Origin: Flavobacteriales bacterium
Lineage (GTDB): Bacteria > Bacteroidota > Bacteroidia > Flavobacteriales > Weeksellaceae
Direction: 5' to 3'
Assembly (NCBI GenBank): GCA_002747105.1
Contig: PDSY01000003.1
Span: 1-63,295 of the forward strand
DNA: 63,295 nucleotides
Every line of letters starts with the position of its first letter. Position 1 is the stretch's first letter. The translations under genes were made by a program, and so were the position numbers. Under the pieces are notes generated by a model, which was not told where the DNA came from, did no database searches, and saw only the letters and a program-made list of their open reading frames with translations. Positions 32,814-41,837 of the stretch are shown here, piece by piece.

Positions 32814-34268
32814 ATGGGAAGAAGACCAAGAAATAAATTCGTAAAAAGAGGAGAAATTTTAACACTAAAAATAGAAGACTATGCTTTTGGTGGAAAAGGA
32901 ATTGCCAAAATTCGAAATGAAAAAGGTGAATTTATTGTATTTGTTCCCAACACTTTACCTGGTCAAACCGTTAAGGCACAGGTGAAAAAATCAAGTAAAA
33001 ATTACGCAGAGTGTAAACTTTTTGAAGTTGTAGAAAATTCACCCGATGAAGTCGAAATTCCTTACCAAGAGATTTCTGGTGCCCCATATATTAAACTACC
33101 GATTGAAAAACAACATCAGTACAAATACGATAGCACCATGTCGCTTTTCAAAAACATTGGTAAAATCCATAATATTGAGGACTTTTTCGATGAATTTATT
33201 TCGTCTCCTCACCTCTATCATTATCGTAATAAAATGGAATATGCCTTTTCGGCAATCGGTTATGATAAAGAACAAAATGATAATATTGACCAATTTACAT
33301 TAGGCTTTAAGAAAAGAGGAACTTGGTGGTGTGGTGTGAATTTAGAAAAAGATAGCGGACTTTTTGATAAGGCATTCGAAGATAATTTAAAAAATATCAA
33401 AACCTATTGTGAAAATACAGGTCTTGACCCTTGGCATGCTCCTCAAAGAAAAGGTTTTTTCAGGTATTTTGTGGTAAGAAAATCCTATAAAACCAACCAA
33501 CTTTTATTCAATTTGGTAACGACTTCTTATGATGCTCCAAAATTTGACTTCCAAGCTTTTGCTGATTTTTTAATCGAATTATTTGGAGAGAGAGTGGCAG
33601 GACTTCTTCATACCATTAATGATGAAACAGGAGATAGAACGATTGCTACCAGCGGGAGTGTAAACCTTATTTATGGTGAAGATAAAATCGTAGAGCAACT
33701 TTTGAATTTGAACTTTGAAATCAGTATGAAAAGTTTCTTTCAGACCAATCCCAAATCTGCCGAAAAACTCTATTCCAAAGTCGTAGAATATGCCTTGGAA
33801 GACAAAACGGCAATCGATAATACCGTGGTAATGGACTTATTTTGTGGAACAGGAACAATAGGACAAATTATTGCTGCTCAGTCCGAAAATGCCAAAATTG
33901 TGGGAGTAGATATCGTGGCTTCAGCCATTGAAGATGCTAAAGAAAATGCGAAACGAAACCAAATTGATGGATTAGAATTTTATGCTGCCGATGTGGGAAA
34001 ATTCCTTTACGAACATCCACAATATCAGAATAAAATCAGAACCATTATCCTTGACCCAGCCAGAGCAGGAATTGCCCCTAAAACGCTTAATAAAATCATC
34101 GCGTTAAACGCCGATAGAATGGTTTATGTTTCGTGTAATCCTGCTACCCAAGCCAGAGATACCGAAACCTTAATGCAGAATGGTTACCAACTGAAAAAAA
34201 TCAGTTTGGTGGATCAGTTTCCGCATACTTCACATATCGAAACAGTGGTGCTTTTTGAGAAAGAATAA
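32814..34268 (+). CDS. rlmD: 23S rRNA (uracil-1939 C5)-methyltransferase RlmD-type
   Basis: A 484-residue RumA-like class I SAM methyltransferase. An N-terminal TRAM domain (about 10-70) precedes a beta domain, then the catalytic domain: FFQTNPKSAEKLY (about 305-317), SAM loop DLFCGTGTIGQ (about 341-351) and the nucleophile Cys in VSCNPATQARD (about 442-452). Fe-S ligand cysteines of E. coli RlmD at the N-terminal side are not evident. RlmD, RlmCD and TrmA-like TRAM enzymes share this layout, so the exact uridine is not certain. Confidence 0.88.
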   Translation: MGRRPRNKFVKRGEILTLKIEDYAFGGKGIAKIRNEKGEFIVFVPNTLPGQTVKAQVKKSSKNYAECKLFEVVENSPDEVEIPYQEISGAPYIKLPIEKQHQYKYDSTMSLFKNIGKIHNIEDFFDEFISSPHLYHYRNKMEYAFSAIGYDKEQNDNIDQFTLGFKKRGTWWCGVNLEKDSGLFDKAFEDNLKNIKTYCENTGLDPWHAPQRKGFFRYFVVRKSYKTNQLLFNLVTTSYDAPKFDFQAFADFLIELFGERVAGLLHTINDETGDRTIATSGSVNLIYGEDKIVEQLLNLNFEISMKSFFQTNPKSAEKLYSKVVEYALEDKTAIDNTVVMDLFCGTGTIGQIIAAQSENAKIVGVDIVASAIEDAKENAKRNQIDGLEFYAADVGKFLYEHPQYQNKIRTIILDPARAGIAPKTLNKIIALNADRMVYVSCNPATQARDTETLMQNGYQLKKISLVDQFPHTSHIETVVLFEKE

Positions 34269-34285
34269 GGAATAATTATTCCTTT
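34268..34285. terminator. perfect palindrome with T-run, possible terminator
   Basis: An 18-base perfect palindrome aaggaataattattcctt overlaps the rlmD stop, followed by seven Ts; convergent genes flank it. Confidence 0.5.
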
Positions 34286-36402
34286 TTTTCTAAATAATGA
34301 AAATGATTGAGTAAAATTCTAATTTCGTTATAAGCAAAATCGTCAGGAAGTATTTTTTTCCAATCATTCAGCCCTGATAAATCTTTATTTTTAGGAAATT
34401 TTGTCTTGAAAATATTGATTTTTTCTTCGCTCACAATTCTCTTAATGTCCAAAACTCCTTGTGATGCAAATTTTGCCAAATGTCCATAAATGGTTTCCTT
34501 TACCAAGCCTCTTTCTTGGGCGATTTCTCCAATTGTCTTTCCCTCCTCAAAAAGTTGATAACTAATAATATGACTTGGTGTTTTGGCAATCTTAGCCGAA
34601 ATTTTCTTTTTCTTTTCTTGTTCAAAAAGTGGTTTCTCCAAAAGTGTAACCTCCTGCAAATCTTCTAAATAATCCTTAATATCATCCAAAAAAGCCTTTG
34701 CTTCTGCGTTATAAGTTTTCAGCCCTTTTACGCCTTTTGTTTTAGCATAAAATTGTTTGAAAGGCTCAAAAATATCTTGTTGTACTTTATTAAAAAAGTA
34801 GTTTACCGCTCCTTTGGATTTACTTTCTATCTCTTCCCATTTTTCTTTTCCATTGACAAACTGATTTGTTTTTTGGAGCATTATCCTCGAAAATTTTTCG
34901 GAGACAGGGACTATTTCATTGATACTTCTTTTTAATAAAAACTCGGTTACTTTGGCTTCTTCTCGGTCTATTTTTTTACTTTTCTGAACGGCTAACTTCC
35001 ATTGTTCCAATTCATTTTTCAACCAAGAACAATCCATTTTATAGAGCATTCTTTTGATGCTATAATCATACTTCTCGGTGTTTAAAATGGCTTTTATTCG
35101 ATGATTCGCATGGGTCATTTTTTGAAAACCAATCACCCTATCATCTTTAAATATCACATGAGGTGGAATTTTTGATTTCAAAACAATCCCTTCCAAACTT
35201 CTACACCTTGACAAAGCAACATATACCTGCCCCGATGCAAAAGATTTCCCAGCATCAATGATAACTTTATCAAAAGTTAATCCCTGACTTTTATGAATTG
35301 TAACTGCCCAAGCCAAACGAATAGGATATTGCTCGAAACTACCCAAAATATCTTGTTGTATATTTTTTTCGGAATCAATCGAATATACCTTCCTTTCCCA
35401 AGTCTCTTTTTTAATTTGATAATGGTCGTCGTCCCCTTCTATCTGTACCCAAATTTCATCATCAGACAAGCGAACGATTTCTGCTAATTTGCCATTGTAA
35501 TACTTTTTCTCATGAGAAGCATCATTTCTAATAAACATGACCTGAGCTCCAACTTTTAATTCTAACTTTTCCTCATTAGGAAACTGATTTTCATTAAAAT
35601 CACCAAAAACTTGTGCCTTATAAAAATACGATTTAGTGGATATTTCGTCTAACTTTTTCTGATTGATATTCTCTGCAATCCTATTATGAGAAGTGAGGTA
35701 AATATATTGTTCGTCTTTAGCATCAAAATCAGGTTGATACCTTTCGTTGAGTTTTTCAAAATCAATTTTCGATCTATCTCCATCACGAATAGCATTGAGC
35801 ATTGTAACGAAATTTTCATCTTTCTGACGATACACTTTCATCAGTTCCAAAGTAATAACCTCGGTATTTTTGAGCACCTGACTATCGAAAAAGAATGGTG
35901 AAGCATAAAATGAGGACAAAATATGCTCGTTTCGAACCACAGGAGGCAACTGATACAAATCTCCGATGAACAACATCTGAACACCACCAAAAGGCTCTTG
36001 GTTTCGCCTTACTGTTCGCAAAGAAAAATCCATCATATCCAAGACATCGGCTCTTAACATAGAAACCTCATCAATGATAATGAGTTCTAATTCTCTTAGG
36101 ATTTTCAGCTTATTTTTTCGGTATTTGAAATGAGGAATCAACTGCTGAATATTAATCGCCGAAAGTCCATCAACAGGATCTGTAGTAGGCAAGAAAGTTT
36201 TGAGCGGTAGCCCAAACATAGAATGCACCGTCACGCCACCTGCATTTATCGCCGCAATCCCCGTAGGAGCGACAACGATGTGCTTCTTTTGGGTTTTGGT
36301 AACAAAATCATTGAGGAAAGTGGTCTTTCCTGTTCCTGCCTTTCCTGTCAAAAAAACATTTCGTTGGGTATGTTCTACCAATTCAAAAACTTCCTCATTC
36401 AT
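34276..36402 (-). CDS. Pif1-type ATP-dependent DNA helicase with C-terminal HTH
   Basis: A 708-residue SF1B helicase. Walker A GKAGTGKT is at about 20-27, motif Ia VAPTGIAAINAGG at about 44-56, Walker B IIIDEVSMLRADV at about 107-119, GDLYQLPPV at about 145-153, and the late motif WAVTIHKSQGLTFDKV at about 371-386 with YVALSRCRS. The C-terminal part (from about 605) is a helix-turn-helix domain (SYQLFEEGKTIGEIAQERGL), as in the HTH_40 family found at the end of RecQ- and Pif1-like helicases. These act in replication and G4 or fork processing. The start is 125 bases from the divergent tetR start. Confidence 0.9.
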   Translation of the reverse strand: MNEEVFELVEHTQRNVFLTGKAGTGKTTFLNDFVTKTQKKHIVVAPTGIAAINAGGVTVHSMFGLPLKTFLPTTDPVDGLSAINIQQLIPHFKYRKNKLKILRELELIIIDEVSMLRADVLDMMDFSLRTVRRNQEPFGGVQMLFIGDLYQLPPVVRNEHILSSFYASPFFFDSQVLKNTEVITLELMKVYRQKDENFVTMLNAIRDGDRSKIDFEKLNERYQPDFDAKDEQYIYLTSHNRIAENINQKKLDEISTKSYFYKAQVFGDFNENQFPNEEKLELKVGAQVMFIRNDASHEKKYYNGKLAEIVRLSDDEIWVQIEGDDDHYQIKKETWERKVYSIDSEKNIQQDILGSFEQYPIRLAWAVTIHKSQGLTFDKVIIDAGKSFASGQVYVALSRCRSLEGIVLKSKIPPHVIFKDDRVIGFQKMTHANHRIKAILNTEKYDYSIKRMLYKMDCSWLKNELEQWKLAVQKSKKIDREEAKVTEFLLKRSINEIVPVSEKFSRIMLQKTNQFVNGKEKWEEIESKSKGAVNYFFNKVQQDIFEPFKQFYAKTKGVKGLKTYNAEAKAFLDDIKDYLEDLQEVTLLEKPLFEQEKKKKISAKIAKTPSHIISYQLFEEGKTIGEIAQERGLVKETIYGHLAKFASQGVLDIKRIVSEEKINIFKTKFPKNKDLSGLNDWKKILPDDFAYNEIRILLNHFHYLEKKE

Positions 36403-36457
36403 CCCCCAAATGTAAGAAAATAAAATGGATCCGATTCCATAAAAAAATCAGAAAAAA

Positions 36458-36489
36458 TTTTGGCAGCTCTCTTTTTTTAATTACATTTG
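36458..36489 (+). promoter_or_regulatory. promoter of the TetR gene
   Basis: TTTTG (36458-36462), 19 bases, then TACATTTG (36482-36489). The likely transcription start lies within the operator just downstream. Confidence 0.7.
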
Positions 36490-36490
36490 C

Positions 36491-36502
36491 GACCGAACGG
36501 TC
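36491..36502. promoter_or_regulatory. TetR operator palindrome, autoregulation
   Basis: gaccg-aa-cggtc is a perfect inverted repeat starting two bases after the -7 box, where a bound repressor would block RNA polymerase. It is more G/C-rich than its surroundings. The further sequence tcagtcagt may extend the site. Confidence 0.65.
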
Positions 36503-36527
36503 AGTCAGTATAAATAAATCATTCACC

Positions 36528-37049
36528 ATGAACAAAAAAGAAAAAATAATATTTTCCGCCTTGTATCTGTTTTCTAAAAACGGATTTACAGAAACCTCTA
36601 TTGATAAAATAGCCAAACACGCTCAAGTATCCAAAGGTTTAACCTATAGTCATTTTAAAAACAAAGATGATTTGTTAAGGGTGGTGATAGAATCTACCAT
36701 AACAGAAATGACAAATAAAATGATGGAAATGGAAAGTAATTCTATTTCATCATTATTGCAAAATCTTAAAAAAGGACTCATTGAGGATAAGGATATTATC
36801 CGGCTCACGCTCTTACTATTGGTTCATCCTCAAACGCCTACTTCTGTTACGGAAATATTAGAAAAACAAAAAAGAGAATTGATTGAATTACTGTCCTCTT
36901 TTTTAGCAGAAAAACATAAAGAAAACGCAAAAATTGAAGCGGAATTATTACTCGCAACAATGGACGGAATTACCATAGACTTTGTGCTAGACCCAAACAT
37001 AGAAAACTTAGAGAAGAAAATAAATTATATCATCAATAAATATAAATAA
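36528..37049 (+). CDS. TetR/AcrR-family transcriptional regulator
   Basis: A 173-residue regulator. The N-terminal HTH (about 5-50) reads IIFSALYLFSKNGFTETSID then KIAKHAQVSKGLTYSHFKNKDDLL, a standard TetR DNA-binding domain. The C-terminal ligand domain is short and divergent. A palindromic operator sits in its own promoter, so autorepression is likely. The stop overlaps the next start (TAATG), and the following genes (a membrane protein, a broken acetyltransferase, another membrane protein) may be its targets. The ligand is unknown. Confidence 0.93.
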   Translation: MNKKEKIIFSALYLFSKNGFTETSIDKIAKHAQVSKGLTYSHFKNKDDLLRVVIESTITEMTNKMMEMESNSISSLLQNLKKGLIEDKDIIRLTLLLLVHPQTPTSVTEILEKQKRELIELLSSFLAEKHKENAKIEAELLLATMDGITIDFVLDPNIENLEKKINYIINKYK

Positions 37050-37600
37050 TGAGTTCAAAAGCAGTAAGACCACCCAAAATTTTACATGAATTACACGGCA
37101 GTTCAACGACTTGGTTTGATATAATTCTCGCTTATAGCGGAGGGGTTTTAGCCATTATAAGTGTCTATGTTTTATGCCTACAGAACAATATAGAAATTCC
37201 TATATGGAAACTTATTTTGTTACTTTTAATAAGTGGTGATGTTGGCGCCGGAGTAGTTGCTAACTTTACAAAAGGTACAAATGTCTATTATGGAGGAGAA
37301 AATAACAGTAAGTTAAGATTAGGATTTATTCTTATACATTTTCTACATCCTGCTGTTTTTTTGTACACCTTGAATTTATTCTCTATGAAAACAATAGGCT
37401 TAGTCCTATTTGTAATTGTTTCAACCTTAATTATCAATGCGATTAAAAACAAGGGAAAACAAAAAGTTATTGCTTCATTTTTTACAGTATTAGGCATTGG
37501 AGGACTGCTCATTATCGGTATTTCAAATCCATTGCTATTGTGTTTTTTTACGCTGTATATGATTAAACTGTTTATTGCATTCGGTATTAGAAGATATTAA
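37049..37600 (+). CDS. integral membrane protein, unknown, in the TetR operon
   Basis: A 183-residue protein with about five or six membrane helices after a short cytoplasmic lead (SSKAVRPPKILHELHGSSTT). The lead and the loop SGDVGAGVVANFTKGTNVYY contain conserved-looking Gly, Asp and His. I cannot name a family. The start overlaps the tetR stop by one base, so translation is coupled and regulation by the TetR protein is likely. Confidence 0.7.
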   Translation: MSSKAVRPPKILHELHGSSTTWFDIILAYSGGVLAIISVYVLCLQNNIEIPIWKLILLLLISGDVGAGVVANFTKGTNVYYGGENNSKLRLGFILIHFLHPAVFLYTLNLFSMKTIGLVLFVIVSTLIINAIKNKGKQKVIASFFTVLGIGGLLIIGISNPLLLCFFTLYMIKLFIAFGIRRY

Positions 37601-37602
37601 TT

Positions 37603-38218
37603 ATGAAAGTAGAAATCAGAAAAATTAAAATTGAAGATATCGATATTGTATCGGCATTATTAACCAATAGTTTTGTGGAAGATAAAGGTGTAATCGTTCT
37701 TTTTAAAGAGAATGACCCAAAGTATAAATATAAAGTAAACCATTGGTTTAAAGTAACATTAAAAATGCTCATCGACAATAATCAACCCATAAATGTTGCT
37801 TTTTTGGGAGATGAAATTGTTGGTGTTTCTATGGTTACACATACCTCTTATCAACCATCAGCATTTGATTTGCTGAAAATGGACGTATTCTGTATTAATG
37901 ACTTGTGGAATGACAACGGTTACTCAATCTGCAAAACACGATAAAAATAGAAAAAACACATTTACAGATAGCAATCAATATATTTTAGAATTTATTGCGG
38001 TAAATCAAACCCTAAGAGGAAAAGGAATTGGTAAACAATTATTCTCCAATTTAGATGATTTGGCAAGTAGTAAAAACGCCTCTATTTGGTTAGAAACCAC
38101 AAAAAAGCACAATATTAAAATCTTTAATAAAATGGGGTATCATTTAATAGACACTAAAAATGAATCATCTGTGGATTATTATATTATGACAAAGGAAAAA
38201 ACACTAAACAAAGTATAA
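37603..38218 (+). pseudogene. GNAT-family N-acetyltransferase, frameshifted
   Basis: The N-terminal part (37603-37944) reads KVEIRKIKIEDIDIVSALL and ends at CKTR-stop; the C-terminal part continues in the +1-shifted frame (usable from about 37898) with the acetyl-CoA motif A, LEFIAVNQTLRGKGIGKQLF, and a final FNKMGYHL. Together they make one GNAT protein of about 205 residues. The shift of one base (an extra base or a net -2) must lie at about 37925-37948, near gcaaaacacgataaaaatag. A real pseudogene or a sequencing error in the A-run are both possible. Confidence 0.85.
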
Positions 38219-38310
38219 AGTAATAAGGGTTTTAGTACTTAACCCAAAATGCAGAGCATTGAATAAAGTATGCAAAAAATAAAGTTTTATAAATCAATTA
38301 AATAAAAGAT

Positions 38311-38832
38311 ATGAGAACAGCACAAAATGTATTAGTTAGACTTATTTTAACAGCACTATTAGTAGCGTGGGTGATTTACCCTTATATAAATAATACGCCA
38401 GATGAAAGTATTTTAGCAGAAATATTTCATTTGGGTATTTTGCCAAGTATTTTGATAATGGGAAGTTTTTTTATTATGGTCGCTTTTTATTGTCGAACGC
38501 TTCAAAAAACATTAACATTAATCAAACCAGAGAATAGAAAAGCAACTCCAAAATCGGTTTGGTATATGTTTGCCCTTCCATTCAATTTTGTAGAGGATTT
38601 TTTTATTGTCATTAATGTAGCGAACTCGCTCGATGCAGAAAAGAAATCAAATCCTAAATTACAAACTGTTTCAGATTTCGGAATGGTTTCGGGTATTGGT
38701 TGGAGTATTGCTCAAATTTTATCTTTTATCCCCAATATGGTAGGACAAATTGCAGGTTTAGTCGGAATGATTTTGGTCATCTATCATTGGGTAAAAATTG
38801 CCAAAATCAATAAATTATTGAGTGGTGAATAA
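38311..38832 (+). CDS. membrane protein, unknown function
   Basis: A 173-residue protein with four or five membrane helices (about 10-26, 45-64, 88-105 and 120-165). The segment SVWYMFALPFNFVEDFFIVINVANSL and a later GMVSGIGWSIAQILSFIPN are well structured but I do not recognise the family. It follows the broken acetyltransferase after 92 bases in the same direction; it may be in the same regulated block. Confidence 0.65.
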   Translation: MRTAQNVLVRLILTALLVAWVIYPYINNTPDESILAEIFHLGILPSILIMGSFFIMVAFYCRTLQKTLTLIKPENRKATPKSVWYMFALPFNFVEDFFIVINVANSLDAEKKSNPKLQTVSDFGMVSGIGWSIAQILSFIPNMVGQIAGLVGMILVIYHWVKIAKINKLLSGE

Positions 38833-38889
38833 ACACTACAATCAATAGTATTTCAACCATTTAATGGAAGGCTTGTGCATTTGAACTCG

Positions 38890-38946
38890 CCCAACCTTGA
38901 TTTGTTCTTTCTTCAAAATTTGAAACAGTTAAAATCAGGTTGGGTT
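38890..38946. repeat. imperfect inverted repeat in a gene-poor stretch
   Basis: cccaacct-tgattt (38890-38903) pairs with aaaatca-ggttggg (38930-38943) with one bulge, and an inner palindrome ttcaaaatttgaa sits in the loop. It could be a terminator-like or regulatory fold between two convergent genes. No T-run follows it. Confidence 0.45.
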
Positions 38947-39055
38947 GTTATAGTGATGAAATTGCAACTTAGTTTTTTATCCACTATTGTTTTATAGACT
39001 AGATCATTAAACGATAAATCTGAAAAAGAGGAATCAACTTTCTCAATTACAAATT

Positions 39056-40081
39056 TTAAGCCTTAGATACCTTTTCGTATTGACAAAATTCACTATTCGT
39101 AAAACCTTGATCTTCCATCCATTCGTCGCTATATACTTTAGAAATATATCGAGAACCGTGGTCAGGATAAATTAAAACTACCACATCGTCTTCTTTCAAT
39201 GGATTTTTCTCGGCATATTGTAATAAAGCTTGAGTAACTGCACCACAGGTGTAACCACCCATAATTCCTTCCCTCAAAGCAATCTCTCTGGTTCTGTAGG
39301 CAGAATCTTCATCATTTACCTTAATAAATTCATCAATTTTATCAAAAAGTAAAGCTCCCGGAATTAAGTTTTTGCCCAAACCTTCAATCTGATAAGGCTT
39401 AATATCCGCTTTATTGATTTTTCCGTTTTCGTGGTAACCCTTTAAAACCGAACCATCGGCATCTACACCAATGATTTTAACATTAGGGTTTTGCTCTTTA
39501 ATGTACTTGGCAGACCCAGAAAGTGTTCCTCCCGTTCCTGTACAAGCAATAAGATGCGTTATTTTACCTTCGGTTTGCTGCCAAATTTCTCTACCTGTCG
39601 TTTGATAGTGGGCATCAATATTCAACTCATTGAAATATTGATTAATATAAATAGCATTAGGAGTTTCCTTAGCAATTCTTTTCGCTGTTTCGTAATAAGA
39701 TTGAGGATCATCGGCAGGAACATTAGCGGGACATACATATACTTTCGCACCTAATGCTTGGAGATAAGCAATTTTTTCAGGTTTGGTCTTATCGCTTACC
39801 GAAAGTACACATTGATACCCTTTTACAATAGCCACCATTGCTACAGAAAAGCCTGTGTTTCCAGAAGTGGTTTCCACAATAACAGAATTAGGTTTTAATA
39901 TTCCTTTTTTCTCTGCATTTTCTATAATATGAAGTGCTATTCTATCTTTCGTAGAATGACCCGGATTAAAAGATTCTACTTTCGCATATATCTTTGCTGA
40001 TAAATTTTCAGTAACTTTATTAAGTCTCACTAGAGGAGTATTTCCTATAAGTTCTAGTACATTATCATAAACATTCTTCAT
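39056..40081 (-). CDS. cysteine synthase / cystathionine beta-synthase-like PLP enzyme
   Basis: A 341-residue fold-type II PLP enzyme. The Schiff-base Lys is K45 in NPGHSTKDR; phosphate-binding TTSGNTG and GTGTGGT are present. C-terminal GGYTCGAV and YPDHGSRYISK resemble cystathionine beta-synthase more than CysK. CBS makes cystathionine from homocysteine and serine; CysK makes cysteine from O-acetylserine. The usual NPGGS/NPAGS is NPGHS here. It lacks CBS regulatory domains. Substrate cannot be fixed by reading. Confidence 0.85.
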   Translation of the reverse strand: MKNVYDNVLELIGNTPLVRLNKVTENLSAKIYAKVESFNPGHSTKDRIALHIIENAEKKGILKPNSVIVETTSGNTGFSVAMVAIVKGYQCVLSVSDKTKPEKIAYLQALGAKVYVCPANVPADDPQSYYETAKRIAKETPNAIYINQYFNELNIDAHYQTTGREIWQQTEGKITHLIACTGTGGTLSGSAKYIKEQNPNVKIIGVDADGSVLKGYHENGKINKADIKPYQIEGLGKNLIPGALLFDKIDEFIKVNDEDSAYRTREIALREGIMGGYTCGAVTQALLQYAEKNPLKEDDVVVLIYPDHGSRYISKVYSDEWMEDQGFTNSEFCQYEKVSKA

Positions 40082-40237
40082 TACTAAATCATTTTCCTAA
40101 AAATAGGGGACAAAGGTATGAAAAATAAAGTTAATCCTAAACATTATTCACTCGAAAATACAGAACTGACTTTTTTTCCTAATGTAAAAATACTCTTATC
40201 CCTTAATTGAAATGGGTGGGTTATAACATCAATACTA

Positions 40238-40987
40238 TTACTCTAAAAAGAAAACAATTCTACTCACCACTCTTGCTTTTTGAATATAAGGTTCCTCTGG
40301 AATAGAAGTGGTTTCTTCTCCATAAGAATATCTTCCAGCAAGGGAAATTTGTCCCTGCGAAGCGGTTTTTATTTTACCTAATTTCGCCTGTGAGTCATTG
40401 GCAAATTGTTCTCCTGCTATACGAGCATTTTTGGTACTTTCCGCAATGAGTTTGGGCTTAATCGTATTGAGTTCAGGGAATTTATATTTGGTATTAATCC
40501 TAGAAGTGAGATTTTTGTTGATTAAATCTATTTTTATTTTAGCCGCTTTATCCTCTGTAACTTTCACCTCTTTGGATTGCACTACAATTTCTTGAGCAAC
40601 AGTATATCTATCAATTTTCACTGGCACCATTTTACCGTCTTGCCATTGTTTTTCATAATATTTTTGTCGGTCATTTATATCCGTATTATTAACCTTAATA
40701 CTGCTTTTTGAATAACCATTTTTCACTAAATAATCAACGACTGCATTTTTCTTATTTTCGGTTTGTTGCATAATGCTTTTAAGGTCATCTCCAGAAAACG
40801 AAAAATCTAAACTAATGGTGGAAGAAATTGCCGTCATATTCATTTCCGCCAAACCTTTTACGGTTACTACACGATCTTTATCACTAAATGTTTTGAAACC
40901 TTTATAAATAAAAAAACCTAAAAGTGAAAACCCTAACAACAGACAAATGCCTATTATAACTGAACTGAAAGATGATTTATGATTCAT
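40238..40987 (-). CDS. SIMPL (DUF541) domain protein
   Basis: A 249-residue exported or membrane-anchored protein with an N-terminal hydrophobic segment (about 9-29) and a SIMPL domain, recognisable by VTVKGLAEMNMTAISSTISLDFSFSG and the later QKARVVSRIVFFLE. Relatives are periplasmic or outer-membrane proteins of unclear function. It stands between the CBS-like gene and the barstar gene on the same strand, without tight spacing. Confidence 0.82.
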   Translation of the reverse strand: MNHKSSFSSVIIGICLLLGFSLLGFFIYKGFKTFSDKDRVVTVKGLAEMNMTAISSTISLDFSFSGDDLKSIMQQTENKKNAVVDYLVKNGYSKSSIKVNNTDINDRQKYYEKQWQDGKMVPVKIDRYTVAQEIVVQSKEVKVTEDKAAKIKIDLINKNLTSRINTKYKFPELNTIKPKLIAESTKNARIAGEQFANDSQAKLGKIKTASQGQISLAGRYSYGEETTSIPEEPYIQKARVVSRIVFFLE

Positions 40988-41073
40988 AATTAATATTTTA
41001 AATGGTTACCACTCCAAAGTTACATCTTTTTTTTAAGAAAAACAATATTGAAAAAACACAAATTCAAATTGAA

Positions 41074-41355
41074 TTAATCTTCATATTGCTCTAAAAAATA
41101 GGAGAAATAAAAATCTTCACACTCCTCCTCTATTGCTTCCAAATTGGAAATATGCTCATCGAAAAACTCCAACTGATTAACACTCATATTCACAAATTCC
41201 AAACGCAAAGGCAGTTCCCAAAATCCTGTAATCACATCATAAAGTGCATCCATATTATCTCCAAATTCATCAGGAAGTGCTGCCTTCTCTCTCAACTGAT
41301 TGTAAAAATCTTCATCATCACCGATTTGCGAAAAATCAATATATATTGTCCTCAT
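41074..41355 (-). CDS. barstar-family ribonuclease inhibitor
   Basis: A 93-residue cytoplasmic inhibitor that binds barnase. The key acidic residues of barstar (D35 and D39) correspond to D36 and D40 in GDNMDALYDVITG; the first strand MRTIYIDFSQI also fits. It follows the barnase gene with only two bases between, the typical toxin-then-immunity order, so both are made from one mRNA. It protects the cell from its own ribonuclease. Confidence 0.92.
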   Translation of the reverse strand: MRTIYIDFSQIGDDEDFYNQLREKAALPDEFGDNMDALYDVITGFWELPLRLEFVNMSVNQLEFFDEHISNLEAIEEECEDFYFSYFLEQYED

Positions 41356-41357
41356 AT

Positions 41358-41834
41358 TTATTGTTTTGTAAATGTTTTATAATGGTCGTGCGTTAGCCAA
41401 ACTTCTCCTTTTTGGGTAAAAATAATTCGGTCTGCATTTCTGTTTCCACACTGATAATTGACATCTGCCTCAAAATAACGATTGCCTTTTGGCAATTTTC
41501 GCTCACGATTACCAAATGAATCTCCACCGATTGCTCTATTGGGTAAAACTTCGCAAAGGTTACCTAAATGCGGTTTCCAACCTAATTTCCTCGCCTCATT
41601 TTTCGTGAGGTAATAATCAGGTAAATGATGATTTTTTTTAACATAAGCTATGACTTTTTTCTCTTCGGTAAGCTTATCAATTGAAGTATGAATCTGCTTT
41701 GAACTTTGATTTTTAATCAAATGATCTTGTGCAGGTAATTCGTGATTAATTGTAAAGTTTTTAAAGAAAAAATAGCCTCCAACAATCACCAAAACGGCTA
41801 ATAAAATTTTAATAATTTTCTGGTCTTTTTTCAT
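41358..41834 (-). CDS. barnase-family secreted or membrane-anchored ribonuclease
   Basis: A 158-residue protein with a single N-terminal hydrophobic segment (about 8-25) and a barnase domain (about 68-158). All catalytic positions are present by alignment with barnase: K78, E122, R132, R136 and H151. Barnase cuts single-stranded RNA, preferring after G. The N-terminal helix lacks an obvious cleavage site, so it may stay anchored. It is 3 bases from nadE and 2 bases from the barstar gene, in one operon. Extra Cys at about 94 and 129 could form a disulfide. Confidence 0.93.
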   Translation of the reverse strand: MKKDQKIIKILLAVLVIVGGYFFFKNFTINHELPAQDHLIKNQSSKQIHTSIDKLTEEKKVIAYVKKNHHLPDYYLTKNEARKLGWKPHLGNLCEVLPNRAIGGDSFGNRERKLPKGNRYFEADVNYQCGNRNADRIIFTQKGEVWLTHDHYKTFTKQ

Positions 41835-41837
41835 CGC

